Assembly (NCBI GenBank): GCA_026419195.1
Contig: JANZZV010000001.1
Span: 62,001 to 126,000, forward strand
Length of the DNA: 64,000 nucleotides
Direction: 5' to 3'
Source of the DNA: Fervidobacterium sp.
GTDB taxonomy: Bacteria > Thermotogota > Thermotogae > Thermotogales > Fervidobacteriaceae
Shown piece by piece: positions 9,912-18,172 of the stretch (position 1 is its first letter; each line of letters opens with the position of its first letter). The notes beneath the pieces are model-generated. The model was not told where the DNA came from and ran no database searches. It saw only the letters and a list, made by a program, of their open reading frames with translations. A program made the position numbers and the translations under genes.

Positions 9912-10490
9912 ATGTTTATCGAAAAGGCTGATAAGTATTACTATCATTATCCTTTTCCTGTTGCAATCGTTGGAGTGATTTACAACGATAGAGTTAATTT
10001 CATGGCTGCGGCATGGCATACTCAAATCTCTTTTTCACCGCCATTCTATGGTGTTGCTATCTCACCCAAAAGATTCACTAATAAACTGATGGAGCGATCC
10101 GAAGCATTTTCATTGTCTTTTCTTAAATATGAAGATTACAAAATTTCTGGGTTTGTTGGAAGAACATCGGGGAAAGATTTTGAAAAAGATAAGCTTTTTG
10201 ATATAAATTATATCAAGGGAAGAAAATTAAATGTTCCAGTAATCAAGAATGCTGTTTGTTGTTATGAATGTAAAGTAATAGACCATAGAACCTACGGTGA
10301 TCATATACTTTACGTTGGCGAAATTGTTGGAATACACTATGACGATGAGTTTTTCGACAAGGGTATTAGCAAAGGGCTCTTGCTTTACGCAGGTAATGAT
10401 ATGTACATTACAACAAAAGAAGATTCTATTGTAAAGTTTGGTAAAGAAGAAGTAGAAGAAATACTTAGAACAAAATTGAAAGAGCAATGA
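9912..10490 (+). CDS. Flavin reductase-like FMN-binding protein
   Basis: This belongs to the flavin reductase-like split-barrel family (FMN-binding, flavoredoxin type), which binds FMN and passes electrons from NAD(P)H or other donors. The 192-residue protein carries the family pattern. An N-terminal strand PVAIVGVIYNDRVNFMAAAW is followed by SFSPPFYGVAISPKRFT, then AFSLSFLKYEDYKISGFVG. Later ACCYEC-like text (NAVCCYECKVIDHRTYGDHILYVGEIVG) matches the core barrel. Substrate and partner cannot be read from the sequence. The ATG at 9912, rather than the TTG one codon upstream, is well placed behind AGGGGG. The gene is alone or read into the transaldolase gene 66 bases downstream. Confidence 0.8.
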   Translation: MFIEKADKYYYHYPFPVAIVGVIYNDRVNFMAAAWHTQISFSPPFYGVAISPKRFTNKLMERSEAFSLSFLKYEDYKISGFVGRTSGKDFEKDKLFDINYIKGRKLNVPVIKNAVCCYECKVIDHRTYGDHILYVGEIVGIHYDDEFFDKGISKGLLLYAGNDMYITTKEDSIVKFGKEEVEEILRTKLKEQ

Positions 10491-10496
10491 TATAAT
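10488..10496 (+). promoter_or_regulatory. Extended -10 promoter for transaldolase gene
   Basis: TGATATAAT overlaps the stop codon of the flavin reductase gene, about 60 bases before the transaldolase start. The -35 is weak, so the TG extension probably carries recognition. Confidence 0.5.
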
Positions 10497-10556
10497 ATAA
10501 AATAAAAATGATTTGTTAATGATTATCAACTGTCTTGTCTTTTAGGAGGGGAGAGT

Positions 10557-11210
10557 ATGAGGATATTCCTTGATACTGCAAATATTGATGAAATTCGCCA
10601 GGGAGTTGAGTGGGGAGTTGTTGATGGAGTTACAACAAATCCAACATTGATAGCAAAAGAAGGTGTGGATTTTGAAAAAAGGATAAAAGAAATCTGTGAG
10701 CTTGTGCAGGGACCAGTTTCCGCTGAAGTTATATCCTCGAAATGGGAAGAAATGGTTGAAGAAGCAAGAAAATTGTCGTCTATTGATGAATATGTAGTTG
10801 TCAAAATACCTATGACACCAGATGGTATAAGAGCTGTGAAAGTACTATCTGCGGAAGGAATAAAAACGAATGTTACGCTTGTTTTCAGTGCTAATCAAGC
10901 ACTTCTTGCAGCAAAAGCTGGTGCAACTTACGTTAGCCCGTTTATTGGTAGGATAGATGATAACGGTAACGATGGTCTAAGATTATTAGAAGAAATTATT
11001 CAGGTATACTCTAATTATGGATTTGAAACAGAAATTATTGCAGCAAGTATTAGACACCCAATGCATGTAGTTGAGGCAGCTATGATAGGTGTTGACATTG
11101 CCACGGTACCTTTTGAAGTTTTAAAGAAAATGTTTTTACATCCACTGACTGACGTTGGTATTAAAAGATTCTTACAAGACTGGGAATTTTACAAAAACAA
11201 CCTCAAGTGA
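10557..11210 (+). CDS. Transaldolase of the TalC/fructose-6-phosphate aldolase subfamily
   Basis: This is a small (217-residue) class I aldolase that forms a Schiff base with its ketose donor. The family includes short transaldolases of the non-oxidative pentose phosphate pathway and fructose-6-phosphate aldolases. The start [15 protein letters not shown], then [15 protein letters not shown], and the active-site lysine in [15 protein letters not shown] are diagnostic. [11 protein letters not shown] and [15 protein letters not shown] complete the barrel. Sequence motifs alone do not separate transaldolase from aldolase activity. Transaldolase is more usual for a thermophilic anaerobe. The start lies behind GGAGGGGAGAGT. 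The next gene, aspS, starts 50 bases later. Confidence 0.92.
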   Translation: MRIFLDTANIDEIRQGVEWGVVDGVTTNPTLIAKEGVDFEKRIKEICELVQGPVSAEVISSKWEEMVEEARKLSSIDEYVVVKIPMTPDGIRAVKVLSAEGIKTNVTLVFSANQALLAAKAGATYVSPFIGRIDDNGNDGLRLLEEIIQVYSNYGFETEIIAASIRHPMHVVEAAMIGVDIATVPFEVLKKMFLHPLTDVGIKRFLQDWEFYKNNLK

Positions 11211-11260
11211 TTTCTTTGAAGACTAATAGTGTTGCAACGGTAAGAAAGGGAGGTAAATAA

Positions 11261-12988
11261 ATGTATAGAACCCACACGTGCGGTGAACTTAGAGCTTCTG
11301 AAGAAGGGAAAAACGTTATTCTCTCAGGCTGGGTGGATAGGATAAGAGATCTTGGCGGTGTTAAATTCATTGTTTTGAGAGATAGGTATGGAAAGACACA
11401 AGTAGTTGTGAATCCAGATTCACCTGTCTATTCAGTTGTTGATGAAATTTCCAGAGAAGATGTTGTTCAGATAGAAGGTGTTGTAAGGAAAAGACCTAAG
11501 GAGGCTATAACTTCAGAAACGACAGGGGAAATTGAAGTTCTTGCACACAGTTTGAAAATTTTGTCAAAATCTTCACTTCCCCCATTTTATCCAGGTGATG
11601 ATGTTTCCGAAGAAATCAGATTAAGATACAGGTATCTTGACATTAGAAACCAAAAAATGTTGAACAATCTTGTAATCAGGCATCAATTGGCTTTGAAGAC
11701 AAGAGAGTACCTTTCGTCTCAAGGATTTCTTGAAATCGAAACTCCTTACCTAACAAAAAGTACACCGGAAGGGGCAAGAGACTTTCTTGTTCCATCAAGG
11801 CTCAAGAAGGGTAATTTTTACGCACTACCACAAAGTCCCCAACTTTTTAAGCAGATACTCATGATTTCTGGAATAGATAAGTATTTCCAAATTGTGAGAT
11901 GTTTCAGAGATGAAGATTTGAGAGCTGACAGGCAACCAGAATTCACCCAGATAGATATTGAAATGTCGTTTGTTCACATGGAAGATGTTATGAGTCTTTC
12001 TGAAAATCTGATAAGATACATATATACTTCGGTAGGCGTTCAACTTCCTGATAAATTTGACAGGTTAACATTTGAAGAGGCAATCGAGAAATACGGTTCG
12101 GATAAACCTGATAGAAGGTATGGAATGGAGTTGGTGGATGTTACTGATGTCTTTAAAAACTCAGAATTTAAAATTGTTAAAGATGTTATTGAACGAGGTG
12201 GTAGCATAAAAGGTTTTAAGACAGCTATACCTATAAGTCGGAAAATCGCTGACGAATACTCAGAATTTGTCAAAACATTTGGACTTGGTGGAGTATTATG
12301 GTTCAAGTATGAAAATAACGAGATCACTTCAACAACGTTAAAATACTTAGAAAACGAGTATAAAAATATTGCGAGTAGGTATAATATGTTAAATGGAGAA
12401 GTCTTTATAATTGCAGCTCACGATGATAGACAAAGATTAAATGAAGCACTTGGTGCTTTAAGATTGAAGATAGGCAGACAATATATGAAAGTAAGTGGTT
12501 ACGATGCGCTTTGGATTACAGATTTCCCATTCCTTGAATGGAATGAAGAAGAAAAAAGATACGTTGCAAGACATCATCCATTTACGATGCCATATTTGGA
12601 AGATCTGGAAAGCGGGGTCGAACTTTCGAAAGTAAGGGCGCATGCTTATGATATGGTCATCAATGGATTTGAAGTAGGTGGAGGAAGCATAAGAATACAC
12701 AGCAGGGAAATACAAGAGAAAGTTTTTGATATCATCGGTTTAACTAAGGAAGAGGCGAAAGAAAAATTTGGATTTTTCCTTGAGGCACTCCAATACGGTG
12801 TTCCACCACATGGTGGAATAGCATTTGGTTTAGATAGATTAGCCGCGATAGCCGCAGGTGTGGATAACATAAGGGAAGTTATAGCGTTTCCAAAAACGTC
12901 AAGCGGAACTTGTCTTTTGACTAACGCTCCATCAAGTGTTACACAAGTGCAGCTCGATGAATTGGGGATAACACTCAAGCTATTTTAA
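11261..12988 (+). CDS. aspS: Aspartyl-tRNA synthetase
   Basis: This enzyme charges tRNA(Asp) with aspartate. The 575-residue length fits the bacterial type with the GAD insertion. The N-terminal anticodon-binding OB fold contains [20 protein letters not shown]. Motif 2 is [18 protein letters not shown], and motif 3 is in [13 protein letters not shown]. The insertion between motifs 2 and 3 spans roughly residues 280-420. The presence of gatA/gatB in the window means that Asn-tRNA or Gln-tRNA may be made by amidation. Whether this AspRS also charges tRNA(Asn) cannot be read with confidence. The start is the ATG after GGGAGGTAAATAA. Confidence 0.97.
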   Translation: MYRTHTCGELRASEEGKNVILSGWVDRIRDLGGVKFIVLRDRYGKTQVVVNPDSPVYSVVDEISREDVVQIEGVVRKRPKEAITSETTGEIEVLAHSLKILSKSSLPPFYPGDDVSEEIRLRYRYLDIRNQKMLNNLVIRHQLALKTREYLSSQGFLEIETPYLTKSTPEGARDFLVPSRLKKGNFYALPQSPQLFKQILMISGIDKYFQIVRCFRDEDLRADRQPEFTQIDIEMSFVHMEDVMSLSENLIRYIYTSVGVQLPDKFDRLTFEEAIEKYGSDKPDRRYGMELVDVTDVFKNSEFKIVKDVIERGGSIKGFKTAIPISRKIADEYSEFVKTFGLGGVLWFKYENNEITSTTLKYLENEYKNIASRYNMLNGEVFIIAAHDDRQRLNEALGALRLKIGRQYMKVSGYDALWITDFPFLEWNEEEKRYVARHHPFTMPYLEDLESGVELSKVRAHAYDMVINGFEVGGGSIRIHSREIQEKVFDIIGLTKEEAKEKFGFFLEALQYGVPPHGGIAFGLDRLAAIAAGVDNIREVIAFPKTSSGTCLLTNAPSSVTQVQLDELGITLKLF

Positions 12989-13009
12989 AATTTTTCGGAG
13001 GTGAAAGTC

Positions 13010-13339
13010 ATGGCTATCAAATTTGATAAAAGGGAAGTTTCTGGGAAACTTGTAGTTTCTATACATGGAGAGATTGATGCTTATCACTCTGGGGAGGTTA
13101 AGAAATTCTTAAAAGATGTCATTACAGAGACTAAACTGAGCAAGGTAGTGCTTGATATGTCCGAAGTTAACTACATAGACAGTGCTGGACTTGGGAGTCT
13201 TGTCGCATTGTACAAAGATGCCAGAATGGCGGAAAAGGAACTTATACTTGCAGCTCTTAAACAGACTGTAATGAGAATATTTGAAATGACAAGACTTGAT
13301 AGGGTGTTTAAAATAGTTTCCACTGTAGAGGAGGCTTAA
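13010..13339 (+). CDS. STAS-domain anti-sigma factor antagonist-like protein
   Basis: This small STAS-domain protein (109 residues) resembles SpoIIAA/RsbV, which bind anti-sigma kinases and are switched by serine phosphorylation. The core pattern VVLDMSEVNYIDSAGLGSLVALYKDAR is present. The Ser of DSAGLG is the canonical phosphorylation site. No RsbW-like kinase or sigma gene is in the window, so its partner is unknown. The ATG at 13010 lies 8 bases after GGAGG. A GTG three codons upstream overlaps the ribosome site and is rejected. The gene precedes cmk by 4 bases, and the GAGGAGG at its end serves as the cmk ribosome site, so the two are probably translationally coupled. Confidence 0.88.
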   Translation: MAIKFDKREVSGKLVVSIHGEIDAYHSGEVKKFLKDVITETKLSKVVLDMSEVNYIDSAGLGSLVALYKDARMAEKELILAALKQTVMRIFEMTRLDRVFKIVSTVEEA

Positions 13340-13343
13340 TAAA

Positions 13344-14003
13344 TTGTATTGCAAAATAGCAATAGACGGACCTGCCGGTTCCGGTAAAACTACTGTTGCA
13401 AAACTAATAGCCCAAAAATTAAATATTGACTATCTTGACACTGGTGCAATGTACCGAATAATAGGGCTTTACTTGCATAATCTGGGGGTTGATCCGAAGG
13501 AGAGTAACTTGGATGAGTTTTTAAAAGATTTAATCATCGACTATTCGAATGGTACATTTTATTTAAACGGTAAAAAGATTGAAGAGGAGATAAGAACTCC
13601 AGAAGCTGGAATGTATGCATCAATGTATGCGGCAAATCCACAAGTAAGAAAACATCTTACTAAGATGCAACAAGAAATATGTAAAAATAAGAGTATAGTA
13701 GCCGAAGGTAGGGATATAGGAACCGTAGTAATGCCTGATGCAAGGGTAAAGATATTCCTTGTTGCCTCACCGGAAATAAGGGCACAAAGACGTTACAAAG
13801 AACTAAAAGAAAAAGGGATAGACGTTAGTTACGATGAGTTACTTACCCAAATCAAAAAAAGAGACGAAAATGACTCAACTCGTGAAGTAGCACCATTAAT
13901 AAAGCCACACGATGCAATAGAAATAGACACATCAAATTTGACAATAGAGCAAGTTGTAGAGAAAATATTACAGATTGTAAAAGAAAGGTGCTGTATATCA
14001 TGA
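13344..14003 (+). CDS. cmk: Cytidylate kinase
   Basis: Cmk phosphorylates CMP and dCMP with ATP, feeding CTP and dCTP synthesis. The 219-residue protein begins with P-loop DGPAGSGKTTVAKLIA. It has the CMP site motifs YLDTGAMYR and VAEGRDIGTVVMPDA, and the lid region RRYKELKEKG through RDENDSTRE. The start is TTG after GAGGAGGCTTAATAAA. The stop overlaps the ATG of the next gene as ATGA. The order cmk then ispH/S1 is widely conserved in clostridial and Thermotogales genomes. Confidence 0.96.
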   Translation: MYCKIAIDGPAGSGKTTVAKLIAQKLNIDYLDTGAMYRIIGLYLHNLGVDPKESNLDEFLKDLIIDYSNGTFYLNGKKIEEEIRTPEAGMYASMYAANPQVRKHLTKMQQEICKNKSIVAEGRDIGTVVMPDARVKIFLVASPEIRAQRRYKELKEKGIDVSYDELLTQIKKRDENDSTREVAPLIKPHDAIEIDTSNLTIEQVVEKILQIVKERCCIS

Positions 14004-16549
14004 GTTTGGAAGTTGTAAAGGGACCAATAGGATTTTGCTTTGGGGTGAAAAATGCAATTGATGAGATAGTTAAACGTCTTGAAAATGGTGAGATATTATT
14101 CACAGATGGAGATATAGTACACAATAACAATGTACTCGAGAAACTTAAGATACTTGGATTAAGATATGAACCACAGGGCAACTGTCGATTTGTTGTAAGA
14201 GCACACGGCTTACCGCCAGATAAAATTGCTGAAATCAGTAAAAAATACGAAATAGTTGATTTAACATGTCCAATAGTTAGTGAAAACTTTAGATTGGCAA
14301 CAAAGTTGTGTAATGACGGTTATCGTGTAGTTGTTTTCGGAAAGAAGGATCATCCTGAAATGATTGCATTATCAGGTTATGTAAATAACGCTATAGTTAC
14401 AACTGAATCCTTAACTTTACCTGATGATAAGATTGCAGTAATTAGTCAAACCACAAGTTCGCAAGAAGATTTCGTCAAATTTGTTGAAGAAATGCATTCT
14501 AAAAATAGAGGAAAGGAAATAAAAGTATTAAACACGATATGCAAAGTTACAATCGATAGAGAAAAGGCTGTAAATCAGTTAGCTAAATTATGCAATTTAG
14601 TAATCGTTGTTGGTGGAAAAAATAGTTCAAATACAAAAAAACTGTACGAAATATCCTCAAAAATCACTTTGAGCTTGCACGTTGAAAATATCAAAGAGTT
14701 TATAAACAGTTTAAACGAAACAAACCTTGGAGAACTACTCAAAGATGAAAAAATAAAAGTTGGATTAATAAGTGGCACATCAACAGATTCAAGCGATGTT
14801 GACAAAATAGCTTCATACCTTATTGAAAACTACGGTGGGAGGGAACTTTACATGGCGGATTTGAACAACATCTCGAAGGAAGAGCTTCTTGAGAAAAACG
14901 TTGAAGATTCGTTCGAACAACTTCTGAGTGAATACGAAAGTACAAATCAGGTGGGAAGGGGAAGGATCGTTGAAGGTGTTGTAACACAAATTTCATCAAC
15001 AGGTTTGGCTGTCGATCTTGGTGGAAAAGTTACTGGATTTGTGCCGTTAGAAGAACTTTTCAGAGAAATTAATGAGTATAAAGTTGGAGATAAGGTAAAG
15101 GCACGTGTGGAAAAAATAGACGAAAACGAAGGTACAGCAATACTTTCTGAAAAAAAGCCAATGGAAAGGTTTGTTCTTGAAGAAATAAGGAAAGCCAAAG
15201 AAAGTGGTAAAGCGGTTCATGGAAAGATAGTTGAACGTATAAAAGGAGGATACAAAGTAATTCTTGAAAACATCGTGGAAGCGTTTCTTCCAGGTAGTGA
15301 GTCAAACATAAAAGAAGATGAAGAAATACCAAAAGGAAAGGTTCAGTTTGCGGTTTTGTCTTTCGAAATCAGAGGTAGAAAAGCAAATATAGTGGTCTCA
15401 AGAAGGAAACTGTTCCAAAAATTAATTGAAGAATTTTACAACAATAGAAAGCCTGGAGATGTAATAGAAGGTATTGTTGAAGACGTAGATGAAAAAGGGG
15501 CAGTGATAAGAGTAGCTGGTGTTACGACTGGGTATATACCGAACAGCGAAATTTCTTACAACACTTCTGTAAAAGCAAAGGATGTATTGAACATAGGAAA
15601 AATAATGAAATTCTTAATAAAAGAGATAAACTCTGAAAAGAAAAGGCTAATACTCAGCTTGAAAGCTTTGTTGCCAGATCCATGGGAAAATGTACCTAAA
15701 AAATATCAAGTTGGTCAGATAGTAACCGGTGTTGTAACTTCAGTAAAGCCTTTCGGTTTCTTTGCCAAATTGGAAGATGGTGTTGAAGGATTCATTCCTA
15801 TAGAGGAAGTTTTCTGGCAAAGAAAGGGAAACATTAATGAAGTCGTTAGTAACGGTGATTTTGTAAGACTACAAGTCTTGGAAGTTAACCCGGAAAAGCG
15901 TCAGATAAAGTTGAGCTACAAGAGTGTAATTGGTGATCCTTGGGAAAATTTATCAGCCAAAATGCCCGAAGGGAGTATAGCGCAAGGTAAGGTAATAAAG
16001 GTACTTCCAAAAGGAGTCATTATAGAAATAGAACCTGAAGTAACTGCCTTTTGTAACATTTCCGAGATCTCATGGAATTTCGTTGATAAAGTTGAAGATG
16101 TCATTAAAGAAAACACAATTGTTCGTTTTCAAATTCTTAACATAGATCGTAACAACAAAAGAATACACGTAAGTATTAGAAAAGCGATGCCAAATCCGTG
16201 GGAAAACTTTGCAAAAATTCACAAAGAAGGAGATGTCGTAAGAGCTAAAATTATAAAGTCTATGGAAAAAGGATACATTGGTCTTTGTGAAAACATAGAA
16301 GTATACATACCGAAATCACAAGTTTACGAAAACTTAAACTTAGGCGATGAAATAGATGGTAAAATAATAAAGCTTGAGCAACAAAAGGATATTTACAAAA
16401 TTATAGTGAGTCCAAAAGCGTATGAACACTCTTTTGTTAACCAAGAGCGAAGTAGTGATTTTGGAAAGGTAAACGTGGAGGTAAAAATTCCGAATGACTC
16501 AAAAATTCAGAGAGAAAGTACCGACGGTGCTAATAGTAGGCAAGAGTAA
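14000..16549 (+). CDS. ispH-rpsA: HMBPP reductase (IspH/LytB) fused to six-repeat ribosomal protein S1
   Basis: Residues 1-280 are IspH, the iron-sulfur enzyme of the last step of the MEP isoprenoid pathway. The three cluster cysteines are C13 (GFCFGV), C90 (DLTCP) and C181 (NTICKVT). Substrate residues include H41, H69, H118, E120 (HPE) and the KNSSNT loop. Residues 285-849 hold six S1 RNA-binding repeats, starting near GRGRIVEGVV, GKAVHGKIV, GDVIEGIV, GQIVTGVV, GSIAQGKV and GDVVRAKI. Similar fusions occur in clostridia. Oddly, GGGAGGG stands 8 bases before an in-frame ATG at 14852 (codon 285), exactly at the join, so free S1 may also be made. The 3' end overlaps der by 56 bases. The ATG at 14000 is chosen over a GTG four codons upstream. 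Confidence 0.93.
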   Translation: MSLEVVKGPIGFCFGVKNAIDEIVKRLENGEILFTDGDIVHNNNVLEKLKILGLRYEPQGNCRFVVRAHGLPPDKIAEISKKYEIVDLTCPIVSENFRLATKLCNDGYRVVVFGKKDHPEMIALSGYVNNAIVTTESLTLPDDKIAVISQTTSSQEDFVKFVEEMHSKNRGKEIKVLNTICKVTIDREKAVNQLAKLCNLVIVVGGKNSSNTKKLYEISSKITLSLHVENIKEFINSLNETNLGELLKDEKIKVGLISGTSTDSSDVDKIASYLIENYGGRELYMADLNNISKEELLEKNVEDSFEQLLSEYESTNQVGRGRIVEGVVTQISSTGLAVDLGGKVTGFVPLEELFREINEYKVGDKVKARVEKIDENEGTAILSEKKPMERFVLEEIRKAKESGKAVHGKIVERIKGGYKVILENIVEAFLPGSESNIKEDEEIPKGKVQFAVLSFEIRGRKANIVVSRRKLFQKLIEEFYNNRKPGDVIEGIVEDVDEKGAVIRVAGVTTGYIPNSEISYNTSVKAKDVLNIGKIMKFLIKEINSEKKRLILSLKALLPDPWENVPKKYQVGQIVTGVVTSVKPFGFFAKLEDGVEGFIPIEEVFWQRKGNINEVVSNGDFVRLQVLEVNPEKRQIKLSYKSVIGDPWENLSAKMPEGSIAQGKVIKVLPKGVIIEIEPEVTAFCNISEISWNFVDKVEDVIKENTIVRFQILNIDRNNKRIHVSIRKAMPNPWENFAKIHKEGDVVRAKIIKSMEKGYIGLCENIEVYIPKSQVYENLNLGDEIDGKIIKLEQQKDIYKIIVSPKAYEHSFVNQERSSDFGKVNVEVKIPNDSKIQRESTDGANSRQE
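14837..14854 (+). promoter_or_regulatory. Internal ribosome site and ATG for a separate S1 product
   Basis: GGGAGGG (14837-14843) is followed by 8 bases and an ATG (14852-14854) in frame with the fusion. It sits between the last IspH helix and the first S1 repeat. Initiation here would yield a 565-residue S1 protein. This is one of the best ribosome sites in the window although it is inside a gene. Confidence 0.7.
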
Positions 16550-17819
16550 CGTAGGCAAGTCAACGCTTTTTAATAAATTGATAGGTAAAAGAAAATCAAT
16601 AGTTGCAAACGAGGATGGAACAACACGTGACGCGGTCATAGACCGCGTCATTTGGTATGATAAGGTTTTTCAATTAGTTGATACATGTGGGATTTTTGAA
16701 CAGCAGAAAGATGAGATATATGAAAAAAGTAAAGAGATGACGTTTAAAGTGCTATCAGAAGCAGCTCTTGTTTTATTTGTAGTGGATGGACGAAACGGAC
16801 TCTCATCCGAAGATTTTACGATAGCAGATTTGCTTAGGAAGTCAAACGTTGAAGTGTTGCTAGTTGCGAACAAAGTTGAAAATGAGAAGATTTACCAAAC
16901 GATTTTGCCTGACTTGTTTTCACTTGGATTTGGTAAACCATTTGAGGTGTCAGCTGAGCAAGGTAGAAATCTTGATGAATTGTTAGAAAACGTGATCTCG
17001 ATTCTCGAGTCAAAAGGTTACGATCTGAGCATGGAGGAAGAGCAAAACATCGTAAGAGTTACGCTTGTTGGAAGACCAAATGCTGGCAAGTCTTCTCTTT
17101 TCAACATGTTGATCGACGAGGAAAGAGCACTTGTAACTCCCATCGCTGGTACAACGAGGGATATAATTGACGAACTTATAAAAATAGATCAAACAAATTA
17201 TTTATTTGTGGACACAGCCGGATTACGTAAGAAAAGTAGGATAGAAAGTTTTTTAGAACGTGTAAGTACAATGCGAACAATAAATTCTATACAGCGCTCC
17301 GATGTGGTTGTGCTTGTCATAGACGCAACTGAAGGAATAACAAGGCAAGATCAGAGAATCGCAGGTTTGGCTGAAAAAAATGGAAAAGCAACAGTCATAG
17401 TTTTTAACAAATGGGACCTTGTAAAACATGCCGATAAGAGAATGAGTGATTACATAGACGAAGTCAAAGAAAAACTTTACTTCGTAGACTACAGCCCCGT
17501 AGTGTTCACAAGCGCTTTGCGTAAAATTGGTAAGAAAGAGTTGCTCATTGCAATAAATAAATCTTACAGTTCACTACACAAAAAAGTCCCAACAAGTGCA
17601 GTTAATAGTGCAATTCAACGTATGATTGTCAAGCCACCCCATGGTTTAAAGCTTTATTATGGTCTCCAGGTTGATATAAGACCCCCAACGTTTTTGTTTT
17701 TCGTTAACAATCCACAAGTGCCGGAAAGCTTTCAGAATGCTATAAGAAGAACGATTAGAGAGCAAGTTGATCCTTTCGCAGGTGCACCAATATTCTTAAA
17801 GTTTAAACAGAGGGAATAG
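16494..17819 (+). CDS. der: Ribosome-assembly GTPase Der (EngA)
   Basis: Der is a double GTPase needed for 50S subunit assembly. Domain 1 has GKSNVGKSTLFN, where the usual text is GRPNVGKS, then DTCG (G3) and NKVE in place of NKxD at G4. Domain 2 has canonical GRPNAGKSSLFN, DTAGLRKKS and NKWD. A KH-like C-terminal domain follows, with PPTFLFFVN and the ending FAGAPIFLKFK. The 441-residue length is normal. The start ATG is inside the last codons of the IspH-S1 gene, with GGAGG about 12 bases upstream, so coupling is likely. A perfect GC-rich inverted repeat lies 134 bases into the gene. Confidence 0.95.
   Translation: MTQKFREKVPTVLIVGKSNVGKSTLFNKLIGKRKSIVANEDGTTRDAVIDRVIWYDKVFQLVDTCGIFEQQKDEIYEKSKEMTFKVLSEAALVLFVVDGRNGLSSEDFTIADLLRKSNVEVLLVANKVENEKIYQTILPDLFSLGFGKPFEVSAEQGRNLDELLENVISILESKGYDLSMEEEQNIVRVTLVGRPNAGKSSLFNMLIDEERALVTPIAGTTRDIIDELIKIDQTNYLFVDTAGLRKKSRIESFLERVSTMRTINSIQRSDVVVLVIDATEGITRQDQRIAGLAEKNGKATVIVFNKWDLVKHADKRMSDYIDEVKEKLYFVDYSPVVFTSALRKIGKKELLIAINKSYSSLHKKVPTSAVNSAIQRMIVKPPHGLKLYYGLQVDIRPPTFLFFVNNPQVPESFQNAIRRTIREQVDPFAGAPIFLKFKQRE
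16628..16650. repeat. GC-rich inverted repeat inside der
   Basis: TGACGCGGTC, ATA, GACCGCGTCA: two perfect 10-base arms with a 3-base centre, far richer in GC than its surroundings. No T-run follows, so it is not a standard terminator. It encodes part of the switch I region of Der. Confidence 0.8.
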
Positions 17820-17821
17820 GT

Positions 17822-18142
17822 ATGGGGAATGAGAAGAATACGGATGAATTCTTAGCTGAGCTCGAAAATATGATAAAATCTGAGAAGGAGAAGGCCTGCC
17901 CAGAATGTCTTAAGTGTGGCTGGTGTTGCAAACATACGATATGTTATTATGGTGAGTGGGATTATGGAAAAAATCAATGTAAATTTTTAACGTCTGATAA
18001 TCTTTGCAGTATGTACGAAGAGATAAAAAAATTGGAAGAAGAGATGAAATTAGAAATAAGACTGTTCGGTAGTGGCTGTTGTCTAAATTACGCAAATCCT
18101 GAGAGGATGAAATTGATTTCCAAATCCAGTGGGAAAAAGTGA
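17822..18142 (+). CDS. Small YkgJ-like cysteine-cluster protein
   Basis: This 106-residue protein has eight cysteines. The N-terminal cluster CPECLKCGWCC is followed by further Cys in KHTICYY, NQCKFL, NLCSMY and GCCLNY. The pattern CxxCxxCC then spaced CxxL...C resembles the YkgJ family of putative zinc- or iron-binding proteins (often labelled Fe-S oxidoreductase), whose function is not known. The middle is rich in Glu and Lys. It starts 2 bases after der and probably shares its transcript. The next gene, an HD-GYP protein, begins 30 bases later with its own ribosome site. The metal and the role cannot be read from the sequence. Confidence 0.7.
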   Translation: MGNEKNTDEFLAELENMIKSEKEKACPECLKCGWCCKHTICYYGEWDYGKNQCKFLTSDNLCSMYEEIKKLEEEMKLEIRLFGSGCCLNYANPERMKLISKSSGKK

Positions 18143-18172
18143 TAAATTAGTGTTTTCGAAAGGGGTTCAAAT

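Noticed and set aside
13001-13009. GTG at 13001 as the STAS gene start
   Set aside because: It overlaps the GGAGG. The ATG at 13010 is 8 bases from the site and gives the usual STAS start.
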